DNA of 13,620 nt from WVWW01 sp041568335 (GTDB lineage Bacteria > Acidobacteriota > Polarisedimenticolia > Polarisedimenticolales > Polarisedimenticolaceae). The DNA lies in contig JBFFZZ010000055.1 of assembly GCA_041568335.1 (NCBI GenBank), forward strand, positions 1-13,620. The letters run 5' to 3'. Below the pieces are notes generated by a model. The model saw nothing but the letters and a program-made list of their open reading frames with translations. It was not told the DNA's origin and ran no database searches. Within the stretch, counting starts at the first letter, position 1. The number at the start of each line of letters is the position of its first letter. Positions 6,086 to 13,620 of the stretch are shown here, piece by piece. The position numbers and the translations under genes are program-made.

Positions 6086-9000
6086 CTACAAACACCCGCC
6101 GACGGCCTGTGCGACGCAGGCGCCCGCACCGGCGGTTCGCTCCACGCCCCCGGTCTGCTGACCGTAGGATCCTTCACGCAACAGATTCCTCGGGACCACG
6201 AGGTAGTATGCGCTCCCGCCGGGTGCCGAGAAGCTCTCGCCGGTCGCCCCGGCGGTGCTGCAGAGCTTCGATGCGTGATCATCGAACGTACCGCCGATCG
6301 TTCCTTCGTAAATCGCATAGTCATCGTCGGTGAGGTTGCACGACACGGTCCAGTCGAGCTGGAGGTTCCCGCCGACCTTGTCCAGCAACAGACCGGTCAC
6401 CCCGCCCGAGTCCGCATCCACGACGGTCTGGAACAACTGGGAGTCGTCGTCATCGACGTCACCGTCCCGATCGACGTCCGAGATCGAGCAGGAGTTGTCG
6501 GGCGTGTAGAACTGACCCGGTCCGGTGAAGCAGGACTGGTGCACCGAGTGGTCGTTCAGGTCGACGTCACCGTCGCCGTCGTGGTCGAACTCGACTCGAC
6601 CGAGCGAGTCGAGGAACAGGATCACCGAATTCTGTTCGCTCGCGCTCAACGCGTCGAACGCCTGCTTGGAGGCCTGCGCCTCCGAATTGAGCGAATGGTG
6701 GAGCGCGATGGCGTCTCGCATGCGCGTGTTGAAGTCCCCGCCCGCCACGCGGCCGTCGTGCCACAGCGGATCTCGCGCGCGAACCCCCCACAACGGAGCC
6801 GTGCGGATCTCGCGCACGCCCGCGCCGCCCTGTTCGATGAAGTCGGCGTTGAGCCCCATGTCGTGTAGCAAGAAATCGGAGTAAGGTCGGATCACCTTGT
6901 TCCGCAGGGCGTCCTCGAGACCGGGGTCGTCCCTGGTGGTGAAGGCGGGCGTATGGCACGAGGCGCAGCCGCTGTCGTTGAACACCGTCTCACCGGTCAT
7001 CCCGGTGCGAGGCGTTTGCGGAGGCGGCGCCAGGAAACGCTGGAAGTCGGTCACGCGATCGATGAAGTCGAAGCCCTCGCCATCCGGGCCGTCCTCCGGA
7101 TCGGCCACCGTGTCGCAGGTGGCGAGCAGCCCGGCGTCGCCGTTGGGTGCGTTCTCGTTGGGCATCAACCGGTTGGTCAATCCCATTTCGTTGAGCGCGG
7201 CATCGCCCGAGAAGGTCAACAGCGTCGCCGCCTGCGACTTCCACCCGAACCGGCCGACGCGTGGCACCCCGGGACTCTCCAGCGGTTCCACCATGTGCGC
7301 GACACCGCTGACGACGGGTGGCGGGTTCGTCTCGGCGGCCTGAATGTCCGCGTCGTCGATCGCCTCGACGAGTCCGAGCCCCAGGATCGTCGGCGTGACC
7401 CGGTTGGCCGTTACGTTGGCCATCGCCGGGATCGTCTCGGCGCACGAAGGCGAGATCGAGCTGTGCTGGAGCAGCGATCCGCCCAGGCTCGGAAGCGGGT
7501 CGAATCCACCGCCCTTGGGATCGTCGAGACCGAAGCGTGTCACCAGTACCGAGCTCGAGCCCCCGATCGGATTGCTGTGACAGCTCGCGCAGCTGTCCTG
7601 GTTGAAGATCGGACCGAGCCCCTCGCTTACGCTGAACACCTTGCTGAACAGGACCTTGCCGGCCTCGAAACGATTCAGCTGCTCGGTCGTCAGCCCGTTG
7701 AGCGGCTCGCCGTTCCGCTGTTGCAGCGTCACGGTGCCGAGACAGACATCGGCGGCCTCGTCGCACGTCTGACCCGGGCACGCGTCGCCCGGCGGTCCGC
7801 AAGCGCCGCCATTACAAGTCTCGGCGCCGTTGCAAAACAGACCGTCGTCACACTCGGAATCCATCACGCACTGGACACAGGCATCGAACGTTTCGTCGCA
7901 CGCGGAACCGGGGCAGGGATCGGAGCCGGCCAGGCAGACATTGGCCGAACAGAACTCCACACCGTTGCAGAAGTTGCCGTCGTTGCAATCCGGGTCGACA
8001 AAACAATCGAGGCACTGATCACCGCTTTCGTCACAGACCTGGCCCGGGCAGGGGTCGCCACCGGCTTCGCAGACCCCGGCGTTACACACTTCGACGCCGT
8101 TGCAGAAGATGCCGTCATCGCAGTCCGCCGGAACCGAGCAGTTGGTACAGACGAACGCCTCGACGCGGAAGGCGTCCACACCGGCCTCGGTGATCGAGTC
8201 GTTGGGGTAGTCCGCGACCTGGAAACGTACCTGCATCGTCGAGGTGGGCGTGACGTGATCGGCGACGCGAATGCCCTCGGACGCCCAGAAGTTCTGGTTC
8301 GGTCCATGGGTCTGCATCGTGCGCCAGAGGGATCCGTCATTGGTCACCTCGACGTCGAGGACGTCGAGCGCGCCACCCTGCGAGAAGGCCCAGCTGTCGT
8401 AGAAAACGACCCCCTCCGCGACGGTCAGGTCGAAGACGGGGCTGGTCAACGTCGTCGGTCCGCCGTCGAGATCGCTCGATTCGGCTCCGCCGCCCGGGAT
8501 GCCGTTGCCGGTGATGAAAGCCTTGATCCCGAGCGGCTCCGAGTCCTCGCCCGGGGCCGCCTGGACCCCGCCGGCGGCGATCGAGGCGTTGGGTACGTGC
8601 TGCCCCCACTCGCCCGCGAGGACCAGGACGTCGGTCACGGTCCAGGCTGACACGTCGCCCTCGAAACCGTCGGAAATCAGCGTCTGTGTCCCGAACGCTC
8701 CCTTCGCCAGGAAGTTGGAATCGGGCGCGTTGGTCGGAAACTCGACGATCAGCCCGCTGGTCAGCTCGGCGCTGAAGTAGAAGTTCAGATCGTCCAGGCA
8801 GGCCTGCACCGGCGGCAGGGTTCCTTCGTGGAGGTCTCCACCGACCGGGGTCAGGGCCGACTCCACGAACGGGCCGCCTTCGACCGAGGCGAACAGCTTC
8901 GCGCTGCCGGGGACGAGCGTGTCGTTGACCGGGACGATCTCGATCTGAATCGTCGTCGTCGCCTGCGGATCGACGATGGTCGGAAGCGGTGTCGGCGGCG

Positions 9001-10492
9001 TGAAGAGGATCGTCCTCGCCGGCGCCCCCATCCAGACATCCGTTCCGTCGCAGCGTCCGATCACCATGTCGTTGAAACCGTCTTCATCGATGTCGAAGAC
9101 CGCCACATCATGGACGCCGGTCAGCTCGCTCGCAGGGATCCCGGCGACGAGACAGCTGGATAGATTTGCCGGGCTGGCGCAGTTCGTCCCGTCGGTCTCC
9201 TCGATCAGCACCGGGATGTCGCCGGGAAACCCGCCCTGGTTGTGGTAGATCTGCATGCGGCGGCTGCAGCCGGCCTCGTCGACATCGACATCGGCGATCA
9301 GGACGTCGTTCCAGCCGTCCTGGTCGACGTCGACGATCAGGCTGTTGCTCCCGAAGCCCTGGTCGGACGTGTCCTGGAACTGGAACGTCTGCGCCTGGAA
9401 GATGGAATGCCCGCCGATCCCGGCACCGACGTTGATGAGGTAACGGTCGTCCCCGTCGTCGGTGATCACCAGGTCGAGCAGATTGTCGTTGTTGAGATTG
9501 CCGACCGAGACGAAGTAGGGGGAGTTCTCGGCGACGACGTTGTGCTGATCGAAGAACCCCTCGTCGTTCGGGTCGTTGTAGGAGATGCCCACGTATTGCG
9601 GGGGAGTCAACGCGGTCTGCTTGACGATGTCGTTGGTGCCGTCGCCGTTGACGTCGGCGATCGCGACCGCGGCGCCGAAGGCGGACACGACGAACGGCTG
9701 GTTCTGGCTGCTCGGGATCTGGACCAGGCCGCGGAAACTGGCGTCGGTCTCGTCGGCAAAGCTCTGCCCGTTCTGGTTGATCAGCAAACGGTCGTTGAAG
9801 TCGGCATCCGGGGGTTGCGGGCTCCCGATCCCGGCGTCGTAATCGCCGAAGTAGAGATCGGGGAGGTCGTCGCCGGTGACGTCCCCGACCGCGACGGAGC
9901 AGAAGCGCGGGTTGAAGCCGGACATCCCGTTGTAGGTCAGCATCTCGGGAATCCAGGCGTCCTCATAGCGGAAACCGAGCCAGTTGGCGTTGGGGCCGCC
10001 GCCGTCCAACCCCTGGTTGATGTAGACCCGTGGGTGACCGATGTGCTTCGGGTCGCCGTCGCTGATGGTCACCGCGGTGATGATGTCGAGCCAACCGTCG
10101 TTGTTGACGTCGGCGAGCTGGACGTCGCGATCGTTGGTCGGCGTCAGGAATCCCATGTCGCCGGGAACACTCGAGTCCACCGCGTACATGGCGGTTCGAT
10201 CGACCAGCACGCCGTTTTCGTTCATCAACAGGACGTTCGTTCTTTTCCCCGGTGTCGTCACCGGTTCCTTGCGAACGACTACGAGGTCGATGTCGCCGTC
10301 CTGATCGACATCGCCCCAGGCGTAGTCCTTCTCCTCGGTGTCGTCGTGGAGCGTGGCGGGGTCGCCCGACAGACGCGTCGAGGTCTCGTTGATCCACGCG
10401 ACCCATTCCGCCACGACCGGCACGCTCGCGAGGGCGCAACACAGTGCGACGAGGACAACGGGGACGCTGAAGAAGCGGCGGCTTCCCTTCAA
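6086..10492 (-). CDS. Secreted multidomain di-heme oxidoreductase with FG-GAP propeller and Cys-rich repeats
   Basis: A 1468-residue exported protein. The preferred start is TTG at 10490-10492, preceded by GGAGAG; this gives a typical signal peptide (MKGSRRFF, then VPVVLVALCCALASVPVVA, then EW). A GTG at 10538-10540 would add 16 residues but has a poor ribosome site. Domains, numbered from the TTG: seven FG-GAP/VCBS Asp-rich motifs from WGDVDQDGDIDL (about 59) to VFDIDEDGFNDM (about 464); a jelly-roll-like domain (about 605-784); three eight-cysteine repeats (785-917); a di-heme oxidoreductase (DHOR) domain with CASCH at 968-972 and 1176-1180, PYSDFLLHDMG (candidate axial Met 1212) and RTAPLWG...WHDGR; a dockerin-like DHDGDGDVDLND...DVDRDGDVDDDD stretch (about 1301-1360); and a C-terminal module with YYLVVPRN and EGSYG. 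The di-heme peroxidase-like fold is secure; substrate is unknown. The gene follows the CRTAC1-type gene by about 98 nt. Confidence 0.9.
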   Translation of the reverse strand: MKGSRRFFSVPVVLVALCCALASVPVVAEWVAWINETSTRLSGDPATLHDDTEEKDYAWGDVDQDGDIDLVVVRKEPVTTPGKRTNVLLMNENGVLVDRTAMYAVDSSVPGDMGFLTPTNDRDVQLADVNNDGWLDIITAVTISDGDPKHIGHPRVYINQGLDGGGPNANWLGFRYEDAWIPEMLTYNGMSGFNPRFCSVAVGDVTGDDLPDLYFGDYDAGIGSPQPPDADFNDRLLINQNGQSFADETDASFRGLVQIPSSQNQPFVVSAFGAAVAIADVNGDGTNDIVKQTALTPPQYVGISYNDPNDEGFFDQHNVVAENSPYFVSVGNLNNDNLLDLVITDDGDDRYLINVGAGIGGHSIFQAQTFQFQDTSDQGFGSNSLIVDVDQDGWNDVLIADVDVDEAGCSRRMQIYHNQGGFPGDIPVLIEETDGTNCASPANLSSCLVAGIPASELTGVHDVAVFDIDEDGFNDMVIGRCDGTDVWMGAPARTILFTPPTPLPTIVDPQATTTIQIEIVPVNDTLVPGSAKLFASVEGGPFVESALTPVGGDLHEGTLPPVQACLDDLNFYFSAELTSGLIVEFPTNAPDSNFLAKGAFGTQTLISDGFEGDVSAWTVTDVLVLAGEWGQHVPNASIAAGGVQAAPGEDSEPLGIKAFITGNGIPGGGAESSDLDGGPTTLTSPVFDLTVAEGVVFYDSWAFSQGGALDVLDVEVTNDGSLWRTMQTHGPNQNFWASEGIRVADHVTPTSTMQVRFQVADYPNDSITEAGVDAFRVEAFVCTNCSVPADCDDGIFCNGVEVCNAGVCEAGGDPCPGQVCDESGDQCLDCFVDPDCNDGNFCNGVEFCSANVCLAGSDPCPGSACDETFDACVQCVMDSECDDGLFCNGAETCNGGACGPPGDACPGQTCDEAADVCLGTVTLQQRNGEPLNGLTTEQLNRFEAGKVLFSKVFSVSEGLGPIFNQDSCASCHSNPIGGSSSVLVTRFGLDDPKGGGFDPLPSLGGSLLQHSSISPSCAETIPAMANVTANRVTPTILGLGLVEAIDDADIQAAETNPPPVVSGVAHMVEPLESPGVPRVGRFGWKSQAATLLTFSGDAALNEMGLTNRLMPNENAPNGDAGLLATCDTVADPEDGPDGEGFDFIDRVTDFQRFLAPPPQTPRTGMTGETVFNDSGCASCHTPAFTTRDDPGLEDALRNKVIRPYSDFLLHDMGLNADFIEQGGAGVREIRTAPLWGVRARDPLWHDGRVAGGDFNTRMRDAIALHHSLNSEAQASKQAFDALSASEQNSVILFLDSLGRVEFDHDGDGDVDLNDHSVHQSCFTGPGQFYTPDNSCSISDVDRDGDVDDDDSQLFQTVVDADSGGVTGLLLDKVGGNLQLDWTVSCNLTDDDYAIYEGTIGGTFDDHASKLCSTAGATGESFSAPGGSAYYLVVPRNLLREGSYGQQTGGVERTAGAGACVAQAVGGCL
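7742..8140 (-). repeat. Three tandem 45-residue, eight-cysteine repeats inside the di-heme protein
   Basis: Units are 8006-8140, 7871-8005 and 7742-7870 (the last lacks two final residues), 135 nt per full unit. Each has cysteines at unit positions 1, 7, 13, 19, 24, 31, 36 and 43, around a shared core of CxDGxFCNGxExC...DPCPGxxCDE...C (DACPG in unit 3). Twenty-four cysteines in 133 residues, in an exported protein, predict four disulfides per unit. Similar repeats are common in secreted proteins of myxobacteria and planctomycetes. The repeats form a stalk or spacer between the jelly-roll-like domain and the di-heme domain. Confidence 0.9.
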
Positions 10493-10497
10493 ATCGT

Positions 10498-10503
10498 CTC
10501 TCC
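10498..10503 (-). promoter_or_regulatory. Ribosome binding site favouring the TTG start of the di-heme protein
   Basis: On the minus strand GGAGAG ends 5 nt before the TTG at 10492-10490. The competing GTG at 10540 has only AGG 2 nt away. The 98 bp between the CRTAC1-type stop (10591) and this TTG contain GC-rich self-complementary DNA (about 10556-10580) with no T-run, so no factor-independent terminator is visible and read-through transcription is likely. Confidence 0.5.
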
Positions 10504-10590
10504 GATTCTCTTCTTTGTACCTAATCGCCTTTGCCCGCACAACCTGTTTTCACAACCCGCGGCCGCCGCGCCGGGAGGGGTCACGGAAGC

Positions 10591-13572
10591 TCAATCGGAC
10601 ATCGCGAGCGCGGCGTAAAAACCCGCGGCCTCGAGCTGCCCGAGGTCCAGGAACAGGCGGCTCAATCCCTCGTAGTTTCGTGGGGATCGGTAGTACCAGC
10701 GGCCGGGATACAGACTTCGTCTCGCCGCCTTGAGCGACGGGTCGAGGACGCGGCCCGCATCGGACAGAAATCTGTCGGGGAAAACGGGGCCGAGGTAGAG
10801 CAGCTGCAGGTTCCCGCGCGCGTCGATCAACAGGCTTGTCGGGATGGGCAGCTCCCTCGTGCGGCCGGTCACGTGTTCGATCACGACCTCGAGACCGCGC
10901 AGAGCATCCTCCTCGAGAAAGACCGGGGAGGGGGAGTCTTCGATTCCGGCAAGCCCGAGCTGTGCGGCGAGCCACTCGGATGCCGCTCCGCGGTCCTCGA
11001 GGCGATCGAGCGAGATCGGACGCCAGTCGATCGAGACGTTTTCGAGCTTCGCAATGCTTGTCGCATACGAGCGGATCTCCTCGGCGCACGGTTCGCACCA
11101 GTGGGCCCACAGGTTGACCAGCGTCGCGCGATCCCCGTCGCGGCGAACACCGAACGCCTTTAACAATGAGGGCGGCAGAGGCAACGGCGTCTTGAGCATG
11201 GTCGTCGGCGGCGGCGGCATGGCCAAGACGTGTCCTCGGATCGACTCCGGCACGAAGGATCGAACATCCCACGCCTGGGCCCGCCCCGAGCCCTCGATCA
11301 CGCGGTAGTACGCGCCCGGTGCGGGCGGGTCGATCGATTCGACCTGTCCGCCGGGCCAGCGGATCCTCAGCGTCTCGATGGTCGTTGCATCCCCGAGACC
11401 GAAGTGCACCGTCGAGGAGGATTGGGCCAGGTAGCCGCTTCCCGCGGTGACCTGCCCGACGCGACGGCGCCCGCCCGCGGTCAGCTCGACCACGGCGCCG
11501 ATGGCGTCACGGTTCGACGTGCGCCCTTCGAGCCGGAGGCCGACGAACGTCCCGCGATCGCGGATCCGGTTGTGCAGGAAGCGCAGCTGCGGCCCCGTTC
11601 GGTTCTTGACGAACACATCGAGCCGTCCATCGAGATCCCAGTCCACCGCGGCCACCGCCCGCGCATCGTCCGTGAAATCGAACCCGCTGATCGCGGCTGC
11701 GTCGACGAAGCGTCCGTTGCCGATGTTCAGGAAAGCCCCGTTGGCCTCGCGCCCGCTCCACGAGGACCCGTCGCGGATCGCCCGGGTCAGATCGGCCCAA
11801 CCCTGAAGGTAATCACGCCCGGTCGAGGCCGCGCCCGCAACCGGTGTCTGCGACGCGACCCGCCGCCAGAAGAAGCTTCACAAGTCGTCCTCGAGCGGGC
11901 CGGTGACGAACCCGTTGGGAACGAGCAGATCGTGGTGGGCGTCGTTGTTCCAGTCGAGAAAGATCGAGCCCCAACCCCAGCGGCCCATCCGCACACCCGC
12001 CTCGTCGGAGGCGTCCCGGAAGCGACCCCCGTCGTTGACGAACAGCGTGTTGCCCTGGCTGTGACGCTGGATGATTTCGCGTTCGTCGGGAGCCGTTTCG
12101 CGATGAAAGCGTGGTTGATACGCCACGCGCTTGCCCGCGGCCGAGTACATGTTCGTGACGTACAGATCGAAGTCGCCGTCGGCGTCGTAGTCGGCCCACG
12201 TCACCCCCATCCCCGCAGCCCGATCCTCGGTGCCGGTTTCGGCGGCGACATCGACGAACGTTCCGCCGTCGTTGCGATACAGGTTGTTGCGGCCGAAGTC
12301 GTTGGCGACGTAGAGGTCGGGGTCGCCGTCGTTGTCGTAATCCGCCCACGCCCCGATCAAGCTGAAGCGGTTGTTGTTTCGGTCGAGCCCGACGGCCACG
12401 GTCACATCGACGAAACGATCCTCCCCGTCGTTGCGCATCAGGAAGTTGCTCGGGCCGTTGTTGGCGTCGTGGAAGGGCAACGGCACGCTGACGCCGTAGC
12501 TCTGCTCGACATAGCGTACGCCGTAGATGTCGAGGTCACCGTCGAGATCGAAGTCGGCCGCCGAAAGGGAATAGAACGGGGCGGATGTCGGGGCCTTCAT
12601 CTGCACAAAACGTTCGAAACCGCCCTTCCCGTCATTCTTCGCGATGACGATCGTGTTGCCGATTGCCGTCACGAGGTCGCGATCGCCGTCGTTGTCGGTA
12701 TCGACGATCAGCACGCCTTTGGTGTCGTCCAGCCAGGCGACACCGGCATCGTCCGCGACGTCGCGGACCGAGCCGTCCGGTTGACGGATCAACATCTGGT
12801 TCGGGAGCCCCGTTCCCAACGCGACGTAAACGTCGTCGAGCCCGTCGCCGTTCAGATCCCCGATCGCGATCCCCTGATGACCCATCAGGTTCGGCTCGCC
12901 GAGCGCGTCGATCCTGCCGTACCAGGTGTTCGCACCCCAGAGCAGCGCAGGGTGCGCCATCCGGTGACCCAGCAAGAGCATCGTTCGATCCTGGAAGAGA
13001 GGCGCTTCGACACCGGTTCGCTGGGCGTCCAGGCGGAGTATTCGGTCGATTCGAGGCGGTGACTCCTCCACCCCGAACCGCCAGTCGAGAACCCAGTGGG
13101 CGACGTACGACTCGACCCCGTGATCTCCGTTGGATGATGCCTCGACACGAACCGTGGTTCGCGCACCCCGATCCGTCTCGCCGTACGACACGATCTTGAA
13201 GACGACGGACGAATCCTTTCCGCGAAGGGACCCGGCCCAGGCCGTCACGACGTCGCCGGCCGCCGATGTGCCGGGTTCCGCGGGTTCGAGGACTTGCCGG
13301 ATCCGGACCGCGCCCAGTTGCCTCGTTTCCTCGGGAACGTCCAGCCGGCTGGAGCGCGCGTCTTCCGTAAACACCTCGGGCAGCGGGCCGGGCTGCCCTC
13401 CCTCCGCGCGCAACTCGATCCAGGTCGCGAGCCGGGCCAGGCGTTCACCCGCCACGGCCTCGAAACGTTCGACGCGCCAGTCGTCGTCGAGCGGGTCCGT
13501 CGACGGCTGTGCGGGGGCGAAGCCGGTGATCGCCGTCAGGAAGAGCACGCCGGTGGCCACGAATCGAGTCAC
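10591..13572 (-). CDS. CRTAC1-type FG-GAP / ASPIC-UnbV / thioredoxin-like protein with in-frame TGA (candidate selenoprotein)
   Basis: A 994-codon frame (993 residues) from GTG at 13570-13572 to TGA at 10591-10593, broken once by TGA at codon 565. Signal peptide: MTRFVATGVLFLTAITGFAPA, then QP. Residues 25-210 form an uncharacterised N-terminal domain. Six FG-GAP motifs precede the TGA (IGDLNGDGLDDVYVA to FLDWNNDAHHDLLVP). After it come SFFWRR, the seventh motif VDWDLDGRLDVFVK (about 641-655), an ASPIC/UnbV domain (about 675-750: NRDAIGAVVEL, GSGYLAQSSSTVHFGLGD, RWPGG), and a thioredoxin-like domain with WCEPC (C826, C829) and PIPTSLLID, ending in a TPR-like helix pair. Besides codon 565, those two are the only cysteines. 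The start is moderately supported: the frame stays open to the window edge and the ribosome site is weak. It could instead be a pseudogene with a nonsense mutation. Either way 10591-13572 is one gene. Confidence 0.85.
11842..11862 (-). promoter_or_regulatory. Candidate bacterial SECIS hairpin downstream of the in-frame TGA
   Basis: In the mRNA, counting the first base after the UGA as 1, CGG (16-18) pairs with CCG (34-36), GUC (19-21) with GAC (30-32) and GC (22-23) with GC (27-28). That gives 8 bp with single A bulges at 29 and 33 and apical loop GUC at 24-26. Bacterial SECIS elements are hairpins right after the UGA, with a small apical loop carrying G at its first or second position about 16-37 nt away, often with a bulged base; this one fits. 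Hairpins are easy to find in GC-rich DNA, so this supports but does not prove recoding. Confidence 0.5.
11878..11880 (-). other. In-frame TGA codon 565: candidate selenocysteine
   Basis: Context is GPLEDDL-(UGA)-SFFWRRVASQ. The codon lies between the sixth and seventh FG-GAP motifs, and the downstream frame is the same one, open for 428 more codons. The next possible start codon in frame is about 200 nt further on, inside the seventh motif. Confidence 0.6.
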
Positions 13573-13620
13573 CGCATAAGGATACCCGTCGCCTTCAGTC
13601 GCGATGCCGCCGGAAGACGC

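Noticed and set aside
7742..8140. Periodic DNA as a CRISPR or satellite-type repeat
   Set aside because: The 135-nt periodicity is in frame and conserved at protein level (cysteine spacing), with diverged nucleotides; it is a coding repeat.
10541..10590. Possible terminator between the CRTAC1-type and di-heme genes
   Set aside because: The GC-rich segment can fold imperfectly, but no T-run follows and the stem has mismatches.
9242..10618. Long plus-strand open frame with repeated VDVDDQ / VDVGDRD-like stretches
   Set aside because: It is the antisense image of FG-GAP motifs (GTCGTCGAC-rich DNA) in the di-heme gene; the minus-strand reading has the domains and signal peptide.
10591..11655. 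The 3' part of the CRTAC1-type gene as an independent gene beginning inside AVAAVDWDLDGRLD
   Set aside because: The proposed start (GTG at 11653-11655) lies inside an FG-GAP motif, has no convincing ribosome site and gives no signal peptide, while the same frame is open upstream to the TGA and carries recognisable family sequence.
11230..13062. 610-codon plus-strand open frame
   Set aside because: It is antisense to the CRTAC1-type gene; no recognisable domains, and its length follows from GC-rich codon bias.
11878..13572. The 5' part as a complete 564-residue protein ending at the TGA
   Set aside because: It would end between propeller motifs six and seven, and family-like sequence resumes in frame at the very next codon.
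10591..13572. Genome-wide reassignment of UGA to an amino acid
   Set aside because: TGA ends the acetyltransferase gene (2559-2561), the coiled-coil gene (6053-6055) and the CRTAC1-type gene itself (10591-10593).

Overview
The window is GC-rich DNA from an uncharacterised, probably environmental bacterium. Clues to lineage are two secreted calcium-type FG-GAP/VCBS propeller proteins, a CRTAC1-type ASPIC/UnbV protein, a di-heme oxidoreductase with eight-cysteine repeats, a dockerin-like Asp/Gly-rich stretch, and a C-terminal module ending in YYLVVPRN...EGSYG...ER...AC. This mix suggests Acidobacteriota (Thermoanaerobaculia-like) or another large-genome lineage such as Myxococcota or Planctomycetota. 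The assignment is from memory of protein styles and is tentative. There are no RNA genes, mobile elements or CRISPR arrays, and coding density is very high.

Layout. (1) 1-3026, minus strand: a GNAT acetyltransferase gene overlaps by GTGA a fused MFS-transporter-like/spermidine-synthase-like membrane protein, which runs off the left edge. (2) 3123-3779, plus strand: an unrecognised cysteine-free, probably beta-rich protein, divergent from the GNAT gene. (3) 3776-4216, minus strand: a hotdog-fold acyl-CoA thioesterase, convergent with the previous gene; one CTAG palindrome supplies both stop codons. (4) 4449-6055, plus strand: two overlapping genes, one a tandem-duplicated DUF6812-like protein and the other a coiled-coil/single-membrane-segment protein. 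(5) 6086-10492, minus strand: a 1468-residue secreted multidomain di-heme oxidoreductase. (6) 10591-13572, minus strand: a CRTAC1-type secreted protein with FG-GAP propeller, ASPIC/UnbV and thioredoxin-like domains, upstream of and probably co-transcribed with the di-heme protein.

The main discovery candidate is in gene (6). The 994-codon reading frame is interrupted once, by an in-frame TGA at 11878-11880. Family-typical sequence continues in the same frame directly after it: SFFWRR, then the seventh FG-GAP motif, then the UnbV domain, then a WCEPC thioredoxin motif. No start codon occurs in that frame for about 200 nt after the TGA. Starting 15 nt after the TGA is a hairpin with a GUC apical loop, at the place and of the form expected for a bacterial SECIS element. 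TGA also ends this gene and other genes here, so whole-genome reassignment is not the explanation. I read it as a candidate selenoprotein, residue 565 being selenocysteine, with nonsense mutation or sequence error as alternatives.

Genes (5) and (6) both look exported, both carry seven visible Asp-rich FG-GAP motifs, and both have redox modules (two c-type hemes; a thioredoxin-like CxxC plus possible Sec). They may form an envelope redox system; that link is inference.
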